Assembly: GCA_023101885.1 (NCBI GenBank) | Contig: JALPQD010000245.1 | Coordinates: 2,853,376-2,917,375, forward strand | Source: Typhlomys cinereus | Lineage: Eukaryota > Chordata > Mammalia > Rodentia > Platacanthomyidae | Length of the DNA: 64,000 bases | Reading direction: 5' to 3' | Shown here: positions 44,950-57,235 of the stretch, piece after piece | How the letters are laid out: the number at the start of each line of letters is the position of its first letter | Numbering within the stretch: position 1 is the stretch's first letter | Position numbers and translations under genes: made by a program | Notes under the pieces: generated by a model | The model's database searches: none | What the model saw: the letters and a program-made list of their open reading frames with translations, nothing else | Told to the model about the DNA's origin: nothing

Positions 44950-45205
44950 ACTTTTCTCACAGCAGTGCAAAAACATCCAAGGAACTGCTTAAGGAAAGGT
45001 TGGTTTATGTCCAGAGGATGTTCATTTTAAGGGCACCATCCATCATGTCAGGGAAGACATGCATTGTTAGAGAGCCCAGAGTAACCATCAGAAAGCAAGG
45101 AATGATGTTGCCCACATCTAGGATAGGTCTTCCTTCCCTCCTCAGCTAACTCCAATTCTGAAACTCCCCCACGAGCACACATGTCAATTATCAATATTAA
45201 CAATC
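44950..45205 (-). mobile_element. URR1-like element (older subgroup), antisense
   Basis: AGGAAAGGTTGGTTTATGTC, CACCATCCATCATGTCAGGG, CCTCAGCTAACTCCAATTCT, GAAACTCCCCCACGAGCACA and CATGTCAATTATCAATATTA resemble the antisense end of a rodent URR1-type repeat. Confidence 0.5.
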
Positions 45206-45265
45206 ACACTAGTGATCTTTTTTTTCCCATTTTTGAATCCTGTTCTTGGTACAGGATGGTATGTT

Positions 45266-45455
45266 AGAAGGAGAGAACTTCTTCAGCCTTTGCTGCAAGC
45301 AGTCTTGAAGCTCTCAGCTTCCAAGATGTCTGGGGTGACTTTGGCCAGCCAGCCATGCCACCTCTGCTTTGAGAGACTGTACCTTCCCTCTGGAACCGTA
45401 AGCTGAATAAACCTCCCTTTCTCCCTTAAAAAAAAAAAAGAAGGAGAGAACTTCT
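45266..45455 (+). pseudogene. Short polyadenylated retrocopy with 17-bp target duplication
   Basis: AGAAGGAGAGAACTTCT is repeated exactly at 45266-45282 and 45439-45455. Between them is a 145-bp insert that carries AATAAA at 45406-45411, 16 bp before an A11-12 tail (45428-45439). These are hallmarks of L1-mediated retroposition of a 5'-truncated transcript. The end (GGAACCGTAAGCTGAATAAA, CCTCCCTTTCTCCCTT) resembles the poly(A)-like end of rodent URR1-type repeats, so the parent RNA may have terminated inside such a repeat. Parent gene not identified. Confidence 0.85.
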
Positions 45456-46979
45456 GAGGCTTTAGTACCCAAAGTTTCCAAGAGAAGAAAAATCTGGGCA
45501 CACACATGCCATTGTTAAATGGAGGCGGACGGCTGATCCAGTGGTCATGGGTGCTCTGCACAGGTTGAGTCAGCTGTGCTGAGTGCTCACATTTCAAACT
45601 TAGTTCATTTAGAAACACACAGACACATAAATATTTAAGTATGTTACATGGAATATATAGGGAATATATATTATGAGATATGTATATATATTATATAATG
45701 AAAATAAAGGGGAAGGTAGAACAAGATTGGTGGTGGGGGAACGAAAGATGTTCAACACATGCACAAGGAGGAATGTTTGGGAAGAAGAATGGGAAGGAAG
45801 GAGAGGAGGGGTGGGGAGGATGGTGGAGCGCATGCAAGAGCACAAAGCACAATTGCATTAAGTGTGAAAAAATTTCCAGTAAAACCCATGATTATGTATA
45901 GGAACTCAAAATGAATACAGATTTAAATGAAAGAGCAATGTGATCCAATGTATACAGCGGAGAAATCATTCAGGCTTGTATTTGACACCTAGCCCCCCCT
46001 ATCTGTGTGTTTTTGAACTATAGTGTGATGTAAATATGTAATTCTTTTATTTTATGGATGGCCATTTTTTTCAGCATCATTCAATTTAAAAAAATACATG
46101 ATTTAGTTTTGACTTGTATTGTAAAGGAACACATATATTTTCCCTGAAAATATATATTAAGTATCTAGTACGTTTCTGGACTACTTTGGAAACCATGATT
46201 CAGAGAAGAATGAAATAGACAAAATTCCTTGTAAAGAGACATGGAATAACTTTTAGTTTAGAATAATTAGACCACTGAGATCATTATTTTTATGTTTATT
46301 CCTAAACCTAATGATGTATACTAGTCTATGTATTTATGTATAGATTTTCATAATTTTTCCCAAGATTCAATCTATGTATGCAATTGTATGTATTTATGAT
46401 ATATATATTTATAGGTTAAAACCCCTATAAACTTAGAGTGAAAACATAGCACTATTAAAAACTTTGATGCATGTTATAAAATCAATGCAACTTAAGATTT
46501 TCCTTTGCAATTGCATAATATATTTTATTTTTATGGCCTCCTTTTTATTTAATATTTTTATATTTCTCCTCAGATTCTCAAACATTCTTGTGCAATATAA
46601 TTTTGATTCCTCTGTAGTAGTCTACTTTTTCAGCAAATCCCAGGGCCTCTCTAAGTAGAGGGGTTGAATTGAAGAAGGTGAAATTGTTTGCATGGTGAAG
46701 GTACCAATTTGCTTTTCCTGTAGTATAGAGAAAATGGGCTGGTTCTTTCTCAGCCAATTCTCCAGACAACTGGGGAATCTGTAGAAAGAAGTACAGGAAG
46801 AAACAAGACAAGTGACTCAAGAGAAAGAGCCCTTGGTAGAGCATAGTAGCACTGGTATTCATTTATTTGTTTGTTTATTTATTGACATTAACATTTAAAT
46901 ATGTGGTCAAGCTGGTCTCTGTTCATCTAACTTGAATTTATTTAAGTGACAAGTCCACAGGAGAACCATTTGGGATCGT
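45456..46979. other. AT-rich unique sequence
   Basis: Includes a TATATA-rich patch (45650-45700), a purine-rich stretch at 45705-45815 that could be another degraded L1 3' UTR, and long AT-rich DNA. No gene recognised. Confidence 0.45.
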
Positions 46980-47300
46980 GTTTATTTATTTATTTGTTTT
47001 AAAGATCAGAGTTTTTTTTCCTGCACTTCAACAAAAATTTTTTTCTACTTTAACAAGCATATTTTATATTCATCCCAGCTTCCCTCCATTCCCCCTCCCT
47101 CTCATCCTCTCCCTTCCCTTCCCCATTCTCTCTCCTGCTCTCCTACCCTTCCGCCTGTGCGCTTCTATGGACCTCAGGGTTCACTGGCTTGTCTAGTCCT
47201 GTGGGGGCTCAGGCCTCCATGTTACCTCTCTTCAAGTCACCTCACTGATATGTGCATTTCCCTTCACTCATCCAGCTTTAGACCCAAAGGTTTGCACTGT
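46980..47300 (-). mobile_element. L1 3' UTR fragment (type A), antisense
   Basis: TTTATTTATTTATTTG start, CTACTTTAACAAGCATATTT, CAGCTTCCCTCCATTCCCCC, a long polypyrimidine tract, ACTGGCTTGTCTAGTCCTGT and CATTTCCCTTCACTCATCCA. Colinear with 20600-20975. Confidence 0.65.
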
Positions 47301-48164
47301 AAGTTCCCACTCTATATGTATAATAATAGCTACCTACAGAGCAGTTTGATGTACTACATTTTATTAGTGCAAAATCACCCAGAAATCTGTTAAAAAATTG
47401 TAGTAACATCCATAAAATTTCATCTCACTGTTCATGGCAGAATTGCCCCATCCTCTTCCTAACTGACCTCCTCCTCCGGGAAATGGTGAGTTGCTTCCTT
47501 GATTATCTTAACGGTACCCTGTCTCTTGCCTTATTATATTACCACATCCTAAGTGAACTGGCTTGAGTCACTCAGGATAAGACTTCTGTGAAAATTCGTC
47601 TTTCTTTGGCCAGCATCTAATACAGATCTTGAACATGAATCAGAACACACTCAAAATAAACTATTATGTTTCTTTTACATGGCTTGCTTTGTGTCTCTCA
47701 CCGAAGAATAAACAACTTTGAAACAAGAATCTTTTGTTATAAGTTTTTTTGTATGCAACCTTTAAGGACTCTATCTTCTTAGCTTACTTTTTGGGTGATA
47801 CTCTAATCCATCCAAACCAAAAAAAAAAAGTTTACTGGCTTACACAGTTGAACAGAACAGGGATTCAGGTCTGGCTAGAAGCAGCAGGGAATTGAGCTGC
47901 TGAAAGCTACTTGCTTCTTTTTCCTGTTGCTCAGCTTGGTTTGTGTCTCTGCTCTTCATTCCTCTCACAGTGTCTCACTTCTAGCTGAACCATGGCTTTG
48001 GGAGCAACACTCGGTCAGATCCTTCAAGACAATTCCAGTGGAGAGGGTGCTCTATGCTCTGGGACCTCACAAGATGGCCCTGACCTTCACTCTGCTTGAC
48101 TCTGTTTGGGTAACTCCATGGATGTCTGCAGATGGGCTGGCTTGCTGGCCAAACCTGAGGTTGA
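47301..48164. other. Unique sequence
   Basis: No repeat or gene recognised apart from an A run at 47819-47830. Confidence 0.5.
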
Positions 48165-48213
48165 TTGTCTGTCTGTCTGTCTGTGTATCTATGTATCTAT
48201 CTGTCTGTCTATC

Positions 48214-48271
<58 letters not shown>

Positions 48272-48272
48272 T
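48165..48272. repeat. TCTG/TCTA microsatellite
   Basis: A (TCTG) block, mixed units, then about 15 TCTA units, directly abutting the tail of an antisense J SINE. Confidence 0.95.
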
Positions 48273-48513
48273 TTTGAGTGTGTGTGTGTGCATGTATATC
48301 AAAGGGCACTGTGTATGGCTGTGAAGGTCCAAGGGTGACTTCATACATTATCCTGGATTGTTCTACTTCCTTTTTGCTTGGTTCTAGAATTTCCCAGGCT
48401 CTGCCTTCCACAGACAGACACACAGGCCATTTCCTCCTGGCATTTTTATATGGGATTGGAATCTTTTGTTTGTGAGGTAGAGGTTTTAAGCACTGAGCCA
48501 TCTCCCAGCCCGC
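48273..48513 (-). mobile_element. J1 SINE, antisense
   Basis: TTGAGTGTGTGTGTGTGCAT tail, CAAAGGGCACTGTGTATGGC, AGAATTTCCCAGGCTCTGCC, and a head complement CACTGAGCCATCTCCCAGCC. A small deletion near 48455 removed part of the GATCTGAACTCAGG segment. Confidence 0.9.
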
Positions 48514-48647
48514 AGTCCTGAGGTTGAACACAAAATCATCCCATAAGATGCTCTTAAGAACCCTTGACAGGTGGTGAATGAGGAAATGAATACTGAAGAG
48601 ATGAGCTGCAAATACCTTCAAATGTTAACTTAAGTTTCTGTCTGAGA

Positions 48648-48905
48648 AGGGCTGGTGAGATGGTTCAGGGCTAAGTTATTTGCCATACACATGTGAGAAT
48701 GTAAATTTGAGCCTCCCACTCTGTACCTGCATAAGAAAAACCAGGCTCAGCAATGTGTGCCTACAATCCCAGTACTAAACTAGGAACTCATTGGGGCTCA
48801 CTGACCAGATAGTCTATCTGCATAACGAGCTTCAGGTTCAGGGAGCGACTCTGTCTCAAAAAACAAGATGGAGGGTGATTGAGTAAGACACCTATGTTGA
48901 CCTCT
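48648..48905 (+). mobile_element. B4-like SINE, sense
   Basis: GGGCTGGTGAGATGGTTCAG head, CAATGTGTGCCTACAATCCC, GGTTCAGGGAGCGACTCTGT, CTCAAAAAACAAGATGGAGG and TATGTTGACCTCTAACCAT, the order of a rodent B4/RSINE element. Confidence 0.75.
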
Positions 48906-49216
48906 AACCATAACTGTACAGAGATACATGAACACCTACACATGTGTTTGCATGCCACACATCACACGAACACGAACACATGTACACACACATGCACATT
49001 CACATACCACACACTTGCACACACTCATAAACACATACATACACATGAATATTTATGTATGCACATGCAATTCACACATGTGCACAAACAAATGTGTTCA
49101 TATGCACATGTACACGTGTATAAGCACATTCATATATATTCATGCATAACCACATCCCATACTCTTGCACACATACCTGAGCATTTATATGTACACACAC
49201 ACACACACACACAGAC
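48906..49216. repeat. CA-rich expanded B4 tail
   Basis: Irregular ACACAT, GCACA and CATACA words ending in a pure (AC) run at about 49192-49213. It follows the B4-like SINE directly and its frames are H/T-rich low complexity only. Confidence 0.85.
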
Positions 49217-50314
49217 ACACAGAAAATTTCTCTAGGAGAATAGCCCATGCCTCTATAAATTATGACACCCTGTGTGACCAATAGGATCACATTTTCCAGG
49301 GTCTTCCTGCTTTATGTAGTCCATGTACTACTGTTGTCTCAGGGAACAGACTGGAGAGGTAATTTAATCAAGTTCTTCAATGTAACACCTGCAGAATGTT
49401 CTCCTCCTCTTCCTCCTCCTCCTCCTCCTTCTCTTCCTCCTCATCCTTAGCTCTTCTTCCTCCTCCTCCATGTGCCCCAGCTTGTGGTTATGAGTCCAGG
49501 GAGACACAGACGTGCCGCATCAATAACGATCTTCCCTGGCTTACAGAGGACATTTGTACTGCCCTTTGGTATAACAAGTGCATCCATTTTCCGCCCCAGT
49601 GGGCCGTGGCCCAGGGACAGGTTTCTGCTGTAAATGAGTTCATGACCAGCAGAGTCTGCCAGACCCTCCCATCCCCTTAGAATCTAGGTATTTCCACCTT
49701 CTGACTTTTTTTTTCATTCATCGAAATCCACATAGGAATCAACCACTTGCTGAAATGGACGTTAGTACGTGGTGGGCGAGGTTGTAGGAGGCAGCTGCCC
49801 TTTGCAGCAGTGGCTGACTAGCAGCAGAGCGGGTGGAGCAAGGAATAGGCAGAGGAAAGCAATGTGGTCATTCCTTCGCCATGGGGAAAGGTCTTTTCCA
49901 CTGCAGCGCCCGATGCCTGCGGTCACCTGCATCTTGTCACTTCGTCTGGAGCAGCATCAGATGGCCTGGCAGTGAGTGGAAGGCCCCCTCCCCCCCTTGA
50001 AGAAGGAAGAATGAAACAAGAGCTCCTTACATCAAAATGTAAGGGGAACACAATCATAGCCTGGATTCAAGACATCTAATGTTTTCAGATTGGGCTGATG
50101 TTCCAAAAATTAAATAAAAAGGTGTCAAGAAATTCAGGGAGCAACAGTACACAGGGGTCAGGAGGAGGACACGCCATGTTGGGGGAGGGGTCAGCCCATT
50201 GCACAGGCTATGCTGGGGAAGGGTGGGTCCAATGCGGGAACTTCCTCACTTCTGGAGTCACACAGGCTCTGATTTGCAGAAGGCTGGATGACCTGCTTAC
50301 TTATTTTCTTTATC
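49217..50314. other. Unique sequence with (TCC)n tract
   Basis: A trinucleotide CTC/TCC-rich stretch lies at 49398-49470. The rest is unassigned. Confidence 0.55.
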
Positions 50315-50610
50315 CTTTTTTGGTGTTTGTTTGTTTGCGCGCGCGCGTGTGTGTGTGTGAGAGACGCATGTACAAGATGGTACTTGTGCTTGTGGAGGTC
50401 CAAGGGTTGGTACTGGGAATCACCCTACGTTGCTCTACTTCCTTATTGCTTTGCTCTGGTATTTCCCAGGCTCCGCCTTCCAGGGCTGGAATAACAGGCC
50501 ACCGGCATTTTTACATGGGATCTGGTGAGCAGAACTCAGTCCTTTTGCTTGTGAGGCAAAGGCTTAAACCCCTGAGCCGTGTCCCCAGCTGCTGTTTTTT
50601 GTTTGTTTGT
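50315..50610 (-). mobile_element. J1 SINE, antisense, GC/GT tail
   Basis: Tail GCGCGCGCGC (about 50338-50347) then (GT), body GTGGAGGTCCAAGGGTTGGT, GTATTTCCCAGGCTCCGCCT, and head complement CCTGAGCCGTGTCCCCAGCT. TTTTTTGGTGTTTGTTTG left and TTTTTTGTTTGTTTG right may be the target duplication. Confidence 0.85.
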
Positions 50611-50784
50611 TTGTTTGTTTCCCTACAAGTTGGTGTTCCCAACTGTAATATGGGAGTAACACAGTTCCAGCCTTTTGCATTCATTTGTTATTTATGTATT
50701 TATTATGTTGTCACCAAGCATTGCAGCCAGCTTCTCACACATGCCAGGGAAGTCCTCTCGTCTTGATATACCATCTGCAGCCCC

Positions 50785-50925
50785 TTTTACTTTATTTTGC
50801 GACAGGGTCTTACTGTGTTGCCCACGTGTTTTAAACTCACCAGACAGCTCAGGCCGTTCTTGAGCACATGATCTGCCTCAGCCTTTGGACAGCTGGAATT
50901 CCGGAGGGGTGTCTCCACCCCTTGC
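50785..50925 (-). mobile_element. B1-like SINE, antisense
   Basis: TTATTTTGCGACAGGGTCTT, ACTGTGTTGCCCACG, TTGAGCACATGATCTGCCTC and AGCTGGAATTCCGG. The 7SL-derived signature is clear, though diverged. Confidence 0.7.
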
Positions 50926-51524
50926 TAGAACCTCACTTTGGTAGCAAACATTTCGTGGTAATCTGTGTGACACATAGGTTTCCAAGCAACAGTCCATCGT
51001 TGGTATTCCTTTCCAAATGGTATCAGGTGCAACACGCTGGGTGGAAAAGTCTTCACTGCCATTACTTCAATGGGACCAGCCCTTGCGGTAGAAAATCCGT
51101 TTCTCCATTTCTCAGATAAGTCACCTTAGGCGTGTGTGTGGGGAGGTGAGAATTCCCTCAGGTCACAGAAGTCACAAGTCACAGAACAAAGGCAGATGCA
51201 AACTTAAGGTTCTCAGGCTGCAGTTTTTGAAATCCTCACGTAACAAGCACTTGATGATCCTGTCAGCCAGGCCCACAGCCTGATCCCTCTAGAATTCTTT
51301 ATTTGATCACTGAGTTGCTACCATGAGCCCAGGAGAGGCAGTGAGAAATGCAGATCAGAGACTTTCTTAGGTCATCAAAACGAGCAGGTTGGGAAACAGC
51401 TGTAGACAAACCCATGGGATTTTAGGGAAAGAAAATGGCGCTTTCCAGAAGCTGCAAAGAAACTTTCCAGAAATTTACCAAGGCCAGGAAGGATGGATTA
51501 TTCACACTCTTTACCAGTCAATGC
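50926..51524. other. Unique sequence
   Basis: No repeat or gene recognised. Confidence 0.5.
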
Positions 51525-51690
51525 TTTGTCTAGGAAGGTCACCTGGGCCTGGGTGGAGGTCAGAGGACAACTTTCAGAAGTCAGTTCTCACCTTCTACTG
51601 TTGTGGGCTGCTGGGGATCGAACTCAAGGTCACTAGGTTTGCAGCAGGCTCCTTAACCACTGAGCTGGCCCCAGGGGCTGACATCTTGGC
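51525..51690 (-). mobile_element. B3/B2-like SINE, antisense
   Basis: GGAGGTCAGAGGACAACTTT, CAGAAGTCAGTTCTCACCTT, GGGGATCGAACTCAAGGTCA and CCTTAACCACTGAGCTGGCC. This is the familiar antisense arrangement of rodent B3/B2 SINEs. Confidence 0.8.
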
Positions 51691-51764
51691 ATGTGGTTAT
51701 ATAATCATGTGTATTAGTATGTTTTCTGGTTTCTGGGATGTTTTAAAAATTACTTTTTTTGCAT

Positions 51765-52032
51765 ACTTGTGTGTGTGTGTGTGTGTGTGTGTGTGTCTCA
51801 GAGGGCACTGTGTGTGCCTATGGAGCTCAAGGGTAACATTCTAGATTGCTCTACCTCCTTTCTGCTTTGCTTTAGGGTTTCCCAGGGCTCTGTCTTCCAG
51901 GGTCAGAAGTGCAGGCCACTGCCATTTCCACCTGTTTTTTTTTTTTTTTTTTTTTTTTTAACGTGGAATCTGGGATTTGAACTCAGGTTCTTTTGCATTT
52001 GAGGTTTAACCCCTGAGCCATCTCTAAGCCTG
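51765..52032 (-). mobile_element. J1 SINE, antisense, with internal T25
   Basis: (TG) tail to 51797, CTCAGAGGGCACTGTGTGTG, AGGGTTTCCCAGGGCTCTGT, T25 at 51935-51959, then AACGTGGAATCTGGGATTTG and CCTGAGCCATCTCTAAGCC. The T run is at the same internal site as in the copies at 14466 and 59137. Confidence 0.95.
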
Positions 52033-52677
52033 CTGTGGTACTTTTAGGAAGGAATAATGGCCAGGAAAGGGCCGCCCTGGAAAGAATTCTTTATAAAGAT
52101 GGTGCTCTGCGTGGAGGGGAGACGAGCGTCTGCTTGCTGTGCTGGATCATGATGCACCAGATGATAATTTCGACTTTGCTCCAATAGAATGAACGAAATG
52201 ACCAGAAGGGGGATTTTGCGCAACTTTCTCAAGGTTCCTTAAGAGGCCAGGCTTCTCCTTCAATGCCAGAGACATGTCTCGGAGTGGTCACTTCTAGACA
52301 CAGTGGCCTGTCCACTTCTTCTCCACAGGAAGCTTTTCCACATCGCCAATAGAAGCTCAACACAAACCCGAGTGCCCACGCCAAGGTCGTTTTTTACTTT
52401 TACACCTACTATTTCTCCCTTGACAGTCTCATCTCCCAAATCGAGTGCCACGGGCCATTGTTTGTTTACGGCACCTCTACATCTTCCTTTCTCCGGCAGC
52501 TCCGGCTCTGGAGAGATCATAAAATACTTGACCCCGGTGGGTGGCTAAAGTGCTCCAAAAAGTCGTTCACGAAGTTTAATTAAAGGTCGTGGGAAACTTT
52601 GTTTTTCAGGTTGATATTTGCCCAGGATAATGGAGAAATTTTAGATGAACAATTGCTGAACCTATTTTTATTTTGTA
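52033..52677. other. Unique sequence
   Basis: No repeat or gene recognised; frames on both strands at 52260-52548 overlap and lack domains. Confidence 0.5.
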
Positions 52678-53599
<922 letters not shown>

Positions 53600-53940
53600 C
53601 TCTTGGGCACTGCACTCCACGTGGTGACCCACCGAGCCGAGGACGCGTTCTCCAGCAGGAAACCCTCCACAGCAGCCTGGGGTCTCCTCCTCAATGACAA
53701 GGGCCGGGCTGTGTGGGAGCTTCCTGCGTGCACATGACACTACTCTCGTGGCTGAAGGGAAAGCGTCCTGCTCTCCTTCCCTTCGCATTAGGGCCCTGAC
53801 TCCATCTGGGGTGTCCATGTTCATGACCTCAAGGGAACTCAATGTCTTCCGAAGGCCCCGACTCATAGCGCGGGGATAGGGCTTCAGTATATGACTTTGA
53901 TGAGTCTGAGCGGAACACCCATGTGTGCCCCATAATGTTC
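53600..53940 (-). mobile_element. Possible ancient mammalian repeat, antisense
   Basis: TTCATGACCTCAAGGGAACT, CTTCCGAAGGCCCCGACTC, GATAGGGCTTCAGTATATGA and GAACACCCATGTGTGCCCCA follow the order of an old mammalian element (CTCATGACCTAATCACCTCC...CAACATATGAATTT...GACACAAACATTCAGTCC). Family not named. This undermines a coding reading of the overlapping minus frame. Confidence 0.4.
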
Positions 53941-54102
53941 TTTGACTCAAATAGTTCCACAAAAACCTGTGCATGTGGGGAGCGGAGGCCAAAATTGGGT
54001 GTCTTCCTCATTTGGTCTCTACCTGTTATTTTTCCTTTCCTTTTTGGGGAGGTGCAGGTGTAAATGCATGAGTGTGTTGCAAACCCATGGGTGTTTCCGT
54101 GT

Positions 54103-54127
54103 GTATGTGTGCGTGTGCGCGCGCGCA
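54103..54127. repeat. Alternating GT/GC tract
   Basis: GTGTGCGTGTGCGCGCGCGC: alternating purine-pyrimidine with GC steps, able in principle to adopt Z-DNA. Confidence 0.85.
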
Positions 54128-54184
54128 CCTGTGCAAGTATATGTCCAGGCTTGAGGAGGATCTTTTCCTTTTTTTCCCCCAATG

Positions 54185-54467
54185 CGCATGTGCATGGCGC
54201 GGTGCTTTCGCATGGTGTGCCAGTGGGCGTGTGCGCATGCCACAGGAGGTCCTTGGGTGTCTTTCACTGACGCTCTCAGCCTTATTCTGTTAGACGGCGG
54301 TGCTTGCTGCTTCAGCGTGGCTCCCGCCCTCTGGTTCCTGGGCCTTACCTGTCTGCCCTTGACCGTGGGATTAGGTCATGCGTAGCCACGCCCAGCTTCT
54401 TGTGTGACACTGGACATTCAGGGTCAGGTCTGCGTGAGCTTAAACCCACTGAGCCATCTCTCCACCT
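54185..54467 (-). mobile_element. B4-like SINE, antisense, CpG-rich
   Basis: GGTCCTTGGGTGTCTTTCAC, CTTGACCGTGGGATTAGGTC, GCGTAGCCACGCCCAGCTTC and a head complement CCACTGAGCCATCTCTCC fit antisense B4 (GGGTGTCTTCCTC..GGATTACAGGCGTGCGCC..CACGCCCGGC). The dense CpGs of the B4 middle part are partly retained. Confidence 0.65.
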
Positions 54468-55892
54468 TTCTTTCTGGTCCTCGTGTTGTAGGCAACCCCT
54501 TAACCAACTCAGCCAGCTCCAACTCTCTGTCTTTTCTTTCGTATGCAAGCTGTATTCTATGCAAACTTATCTTCTCCATGACCCACACTATAATTTGTAG
54601 GAAAAGAGGTCAAATTCACCTATGCCAGAATGCCAATTAAATGTCATCTGTAAGTTTCTAGGAGGCACAGCGTTCGGTTGATCGAGTCCAGCAGGCTTTC
54701 TTTGTCCCGTGCTTTGTATTTCAGGGGGGTTCTCCTCAGCATGACAAGTCTCTGCTATACACTCGTGCCTGAAGGACTTACCCTACTTGATTTCTAGAAC
54801 TTTTCCATGTAAGCCAAGCTCCTCTTGTCTCCTTACTCTTTCCTCCCTTCCTCTGTTTTGGTAATTAATCACTGTATTCTGCACTATTCATAAATTTAAC
54901 TGCATGGAGGATTGCACCAACACATATAAAAGAGAACTTAGTTATTTTTTTAACGTAAACCTGTTGAATCTTTCACTAATTATTTTAAGCTTAGCTATCA
55001 TCAATTTGCAGCCCTTCATTCAGGGCTAGAAGGGAGGAATAGACTAAAGAAATGAAGGCAGAGGAGTAGGTGAGAGGAAAAACCTACATGAAAGAAACAT
55101 TGAGACTAGGGGGAGGAATGAGGGGAACTATAATTTCTCTAGGTGTGAAGAACCCTTGACGCACTTTCTACTGAAACATACGAGCTGGAACAGTTCCACG
55201 CTTCTATTATCGGGCTGGAGATAAGAAAAAACACTTACTAATTATGCCAGTTTTAATATTCCCTTGGGCATCTCTCCTTCTTCAACAAACAAGAGGCAGA
55301 CTGCATGCTGAATCATCAAAGCTAGGATTATTACATAGTTCATAAAATGTTATGTTAGCACATTCTCTCATGCCAAGACTATGAACTGGAGGTCAGATCG
55401 CTGCTAAAACAGAGAGAGAGAGAGAATTTTAACTGAATGCACCATGTTGTATTTTGTGAGGTACTCAATGGAATATCACAGTAGGGACAATGGGTAGGTA
55501 ATTCCTAAGGAACTCATGTTCCGTGCAGTCTAAGATGCCACAGAAGAATTTGCACCCACACTTGATGTTCTAGAAAGAAGACTAATTTTACTGTATTGCA
55601 AGACAGGTTCAATTTTTTATAAAATTATGGAAAGTTTTGAATTTTATGAATATTCTTTCAGATAAATATATATTTCTATACAGCATCCTGGAGGATGTAG
55701 TGGGATCTCACAGTGTAATTATGCTGCACTTTTCTGGTAAGCTATGGTGAGAAATACATTTTTATGTGCTCCTTGTTCATCTACATGTCATCTTTTGATG
55801 AAGCCTTCATCTAAGTCTTCTGAACACTTTTCAGCTGGTGTGTTTAGATTTTAAAAATATTAATTTTATAAATTCTTTATGTATTCTGGATG
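54468..55892. other. AT-rich unique sequence
   Basis: No repeat or gene recognised; almost no open frames over 60 codons. A short (GA) run lies at 55410-55423. Confidence 0.5.
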
Positions 55893-56322
55893 TTGCAGGT
55901 CGCCTGCATGGTTGCTGATAAATCACCATCAAATGTCTTAAGGGAACAAGGGGTTTATTTTCTCTTACAATTACTGGTTATAGTTCTTTGTCCAGTTTGA
56001 CGGGAGAGCACGCACCAACACCAGGGCCAAGGGAACTGGCTGCACCATCTCTACATAATGGCTGAGAGAGGGACGATCCTTACTTGTCAGACCAGCATGT
56101 CTGGCCAAGTGTACACAAGGATGCCAACTTCCTCAAACAGCTCTCTGTATTTTATTCACCTGTTCAGGGCCTAGTCCCATCCACCATAGGCTGGGTCTAC
56201 CTCATCAACTAGACAATCTCCTTCAGGTTTGCTCTGGGCTTAACTCAACTACTAATTCTCTACAAATGTGCCCAGAGCTCAAACCTCAACCATCAAGTTG
56301 ACACCTGTACATAACCATGACA
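55893..56322 (-). mobile_element. URR1-like element, antisense, copy 5
   Basis: GCATGGTTGCTGATAAATCA, GTCTTAAGGGAACAAGGGGT, GTCAGACCAGCATGTCTGGC, CCAAGTGTACACAAGGATGC, ACATAACCATGACAC: a reverse-complement match along the whole length of the 23537 and 43081 copies. Confidence 0.9.
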
Positions 56323-56489
56323 CTGGACTAATGTGCAATTGCATATACAAATACTGGATATAACAGAGGACACTTGGTATTTTTTTAAGTTGCTATGTTC
56401 ATTGATTTTACTTATTATTTAAGTGGTTTAAGCTGTCCCTCCCATCTCATGGAGCCATTTAAGAGATGCTGCTTCTCTTTTTTATTTTT

Positions 56490-57235
56490 TAATGGGATTT
56501 AAAAAAATTCTTTTTGCATTCCATACATGAGTATAATGCATTTATGACGTTTTCATGCCTCAATCCCCAATCCCATGCCTCTCCTCTTTCCATTACAACC
56601 CTACTTCTTCCCTGCCAGACCAAATTCTGGGGCATCTACTTTGTATGTTGCTGATAAATCACTACCAAATGGCTTAAGGAAAAAAGGCTTTATTTTTCTC
56701 TTGCTATTGTCTGGGTATATCCTTAGTCCAGCTTGGCAGGGGAGCCTACTACAACACCATGGGATTAGGGAACTGGCCATACCATCTCCACGTAACGGCA
56801 TTGCACATATCTGTGCACGTGAGTGGTCCACTGAGCTTTGTCTGTGCTGCCTTCGATGGCATGTGCTCTGCATGAATCGTGTACCAGGGGGATAATATCT
56901 TCCCCCACTTCATCAGCCTTATTCTTCATCAGTCTTTCTGGGAGGTTTGGGGACTCCTGAGCTCTTTCCCCTTCCCCGGTGAAATACTGATAGGAAAAAT
57001 CCCATGCAGGTCTTGTGGAAATGTACATAGCTGCAGTGAATTCATCATTCAACAGTCCTGCAGTGTTCACAAGATAATGTGTGGCCACGCATCTGCCACT
57101 CTTCAAGCTCTTAACAATCTTACCAGCCCCTCTTCTTTCATGTTCCCTGAACCTTGGGGCTTTGGTGTCCTGTTTGGCGCCAAGCAGGCCATGTTACTTA
57201 TTTTCTGTACTTTTGCCAAAAATTGGTAACTTTAT
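56490..57235 (-). mobile_element. L1 3' UTR fragment (type B), antisense, with nested insertion
   Basis: CATACATGAGTATAATGCAT, TTTCCATTACAACCCTACTT, GCCTTCGATGGCATGTGCTC, CATCAGTCTTTCTGGGAGGT, GTGAAATACTGATAGGAAAA and TCTTAACAATCTTACCAGCC are colinear with 58635-59136, and the last word with the L1 at 30014-30958 (CTTATAATCTTACCGCCC). Interrupted at about 56645-56800. Confidence 0.7.
56645..56800 (-). mobile_element. URR1-like fragment nested in L1
   Basis: GTATGTTGCTGATAAATCAC, GGCTTAAGGAAAAAAGGCTT, TAGTCCAGCTTGGCAGGGGA, ACCATCTCCACGTAACGG match the first third of the antisense URR1-like element at 55893; the remainder is missing. Confidence 0.8.

Noticed and set aside
50098..50766. 222-codon plus-strand frame
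   Set aside because: Its second half is an antisense J SINE (50335-50592); the first half has no domain.
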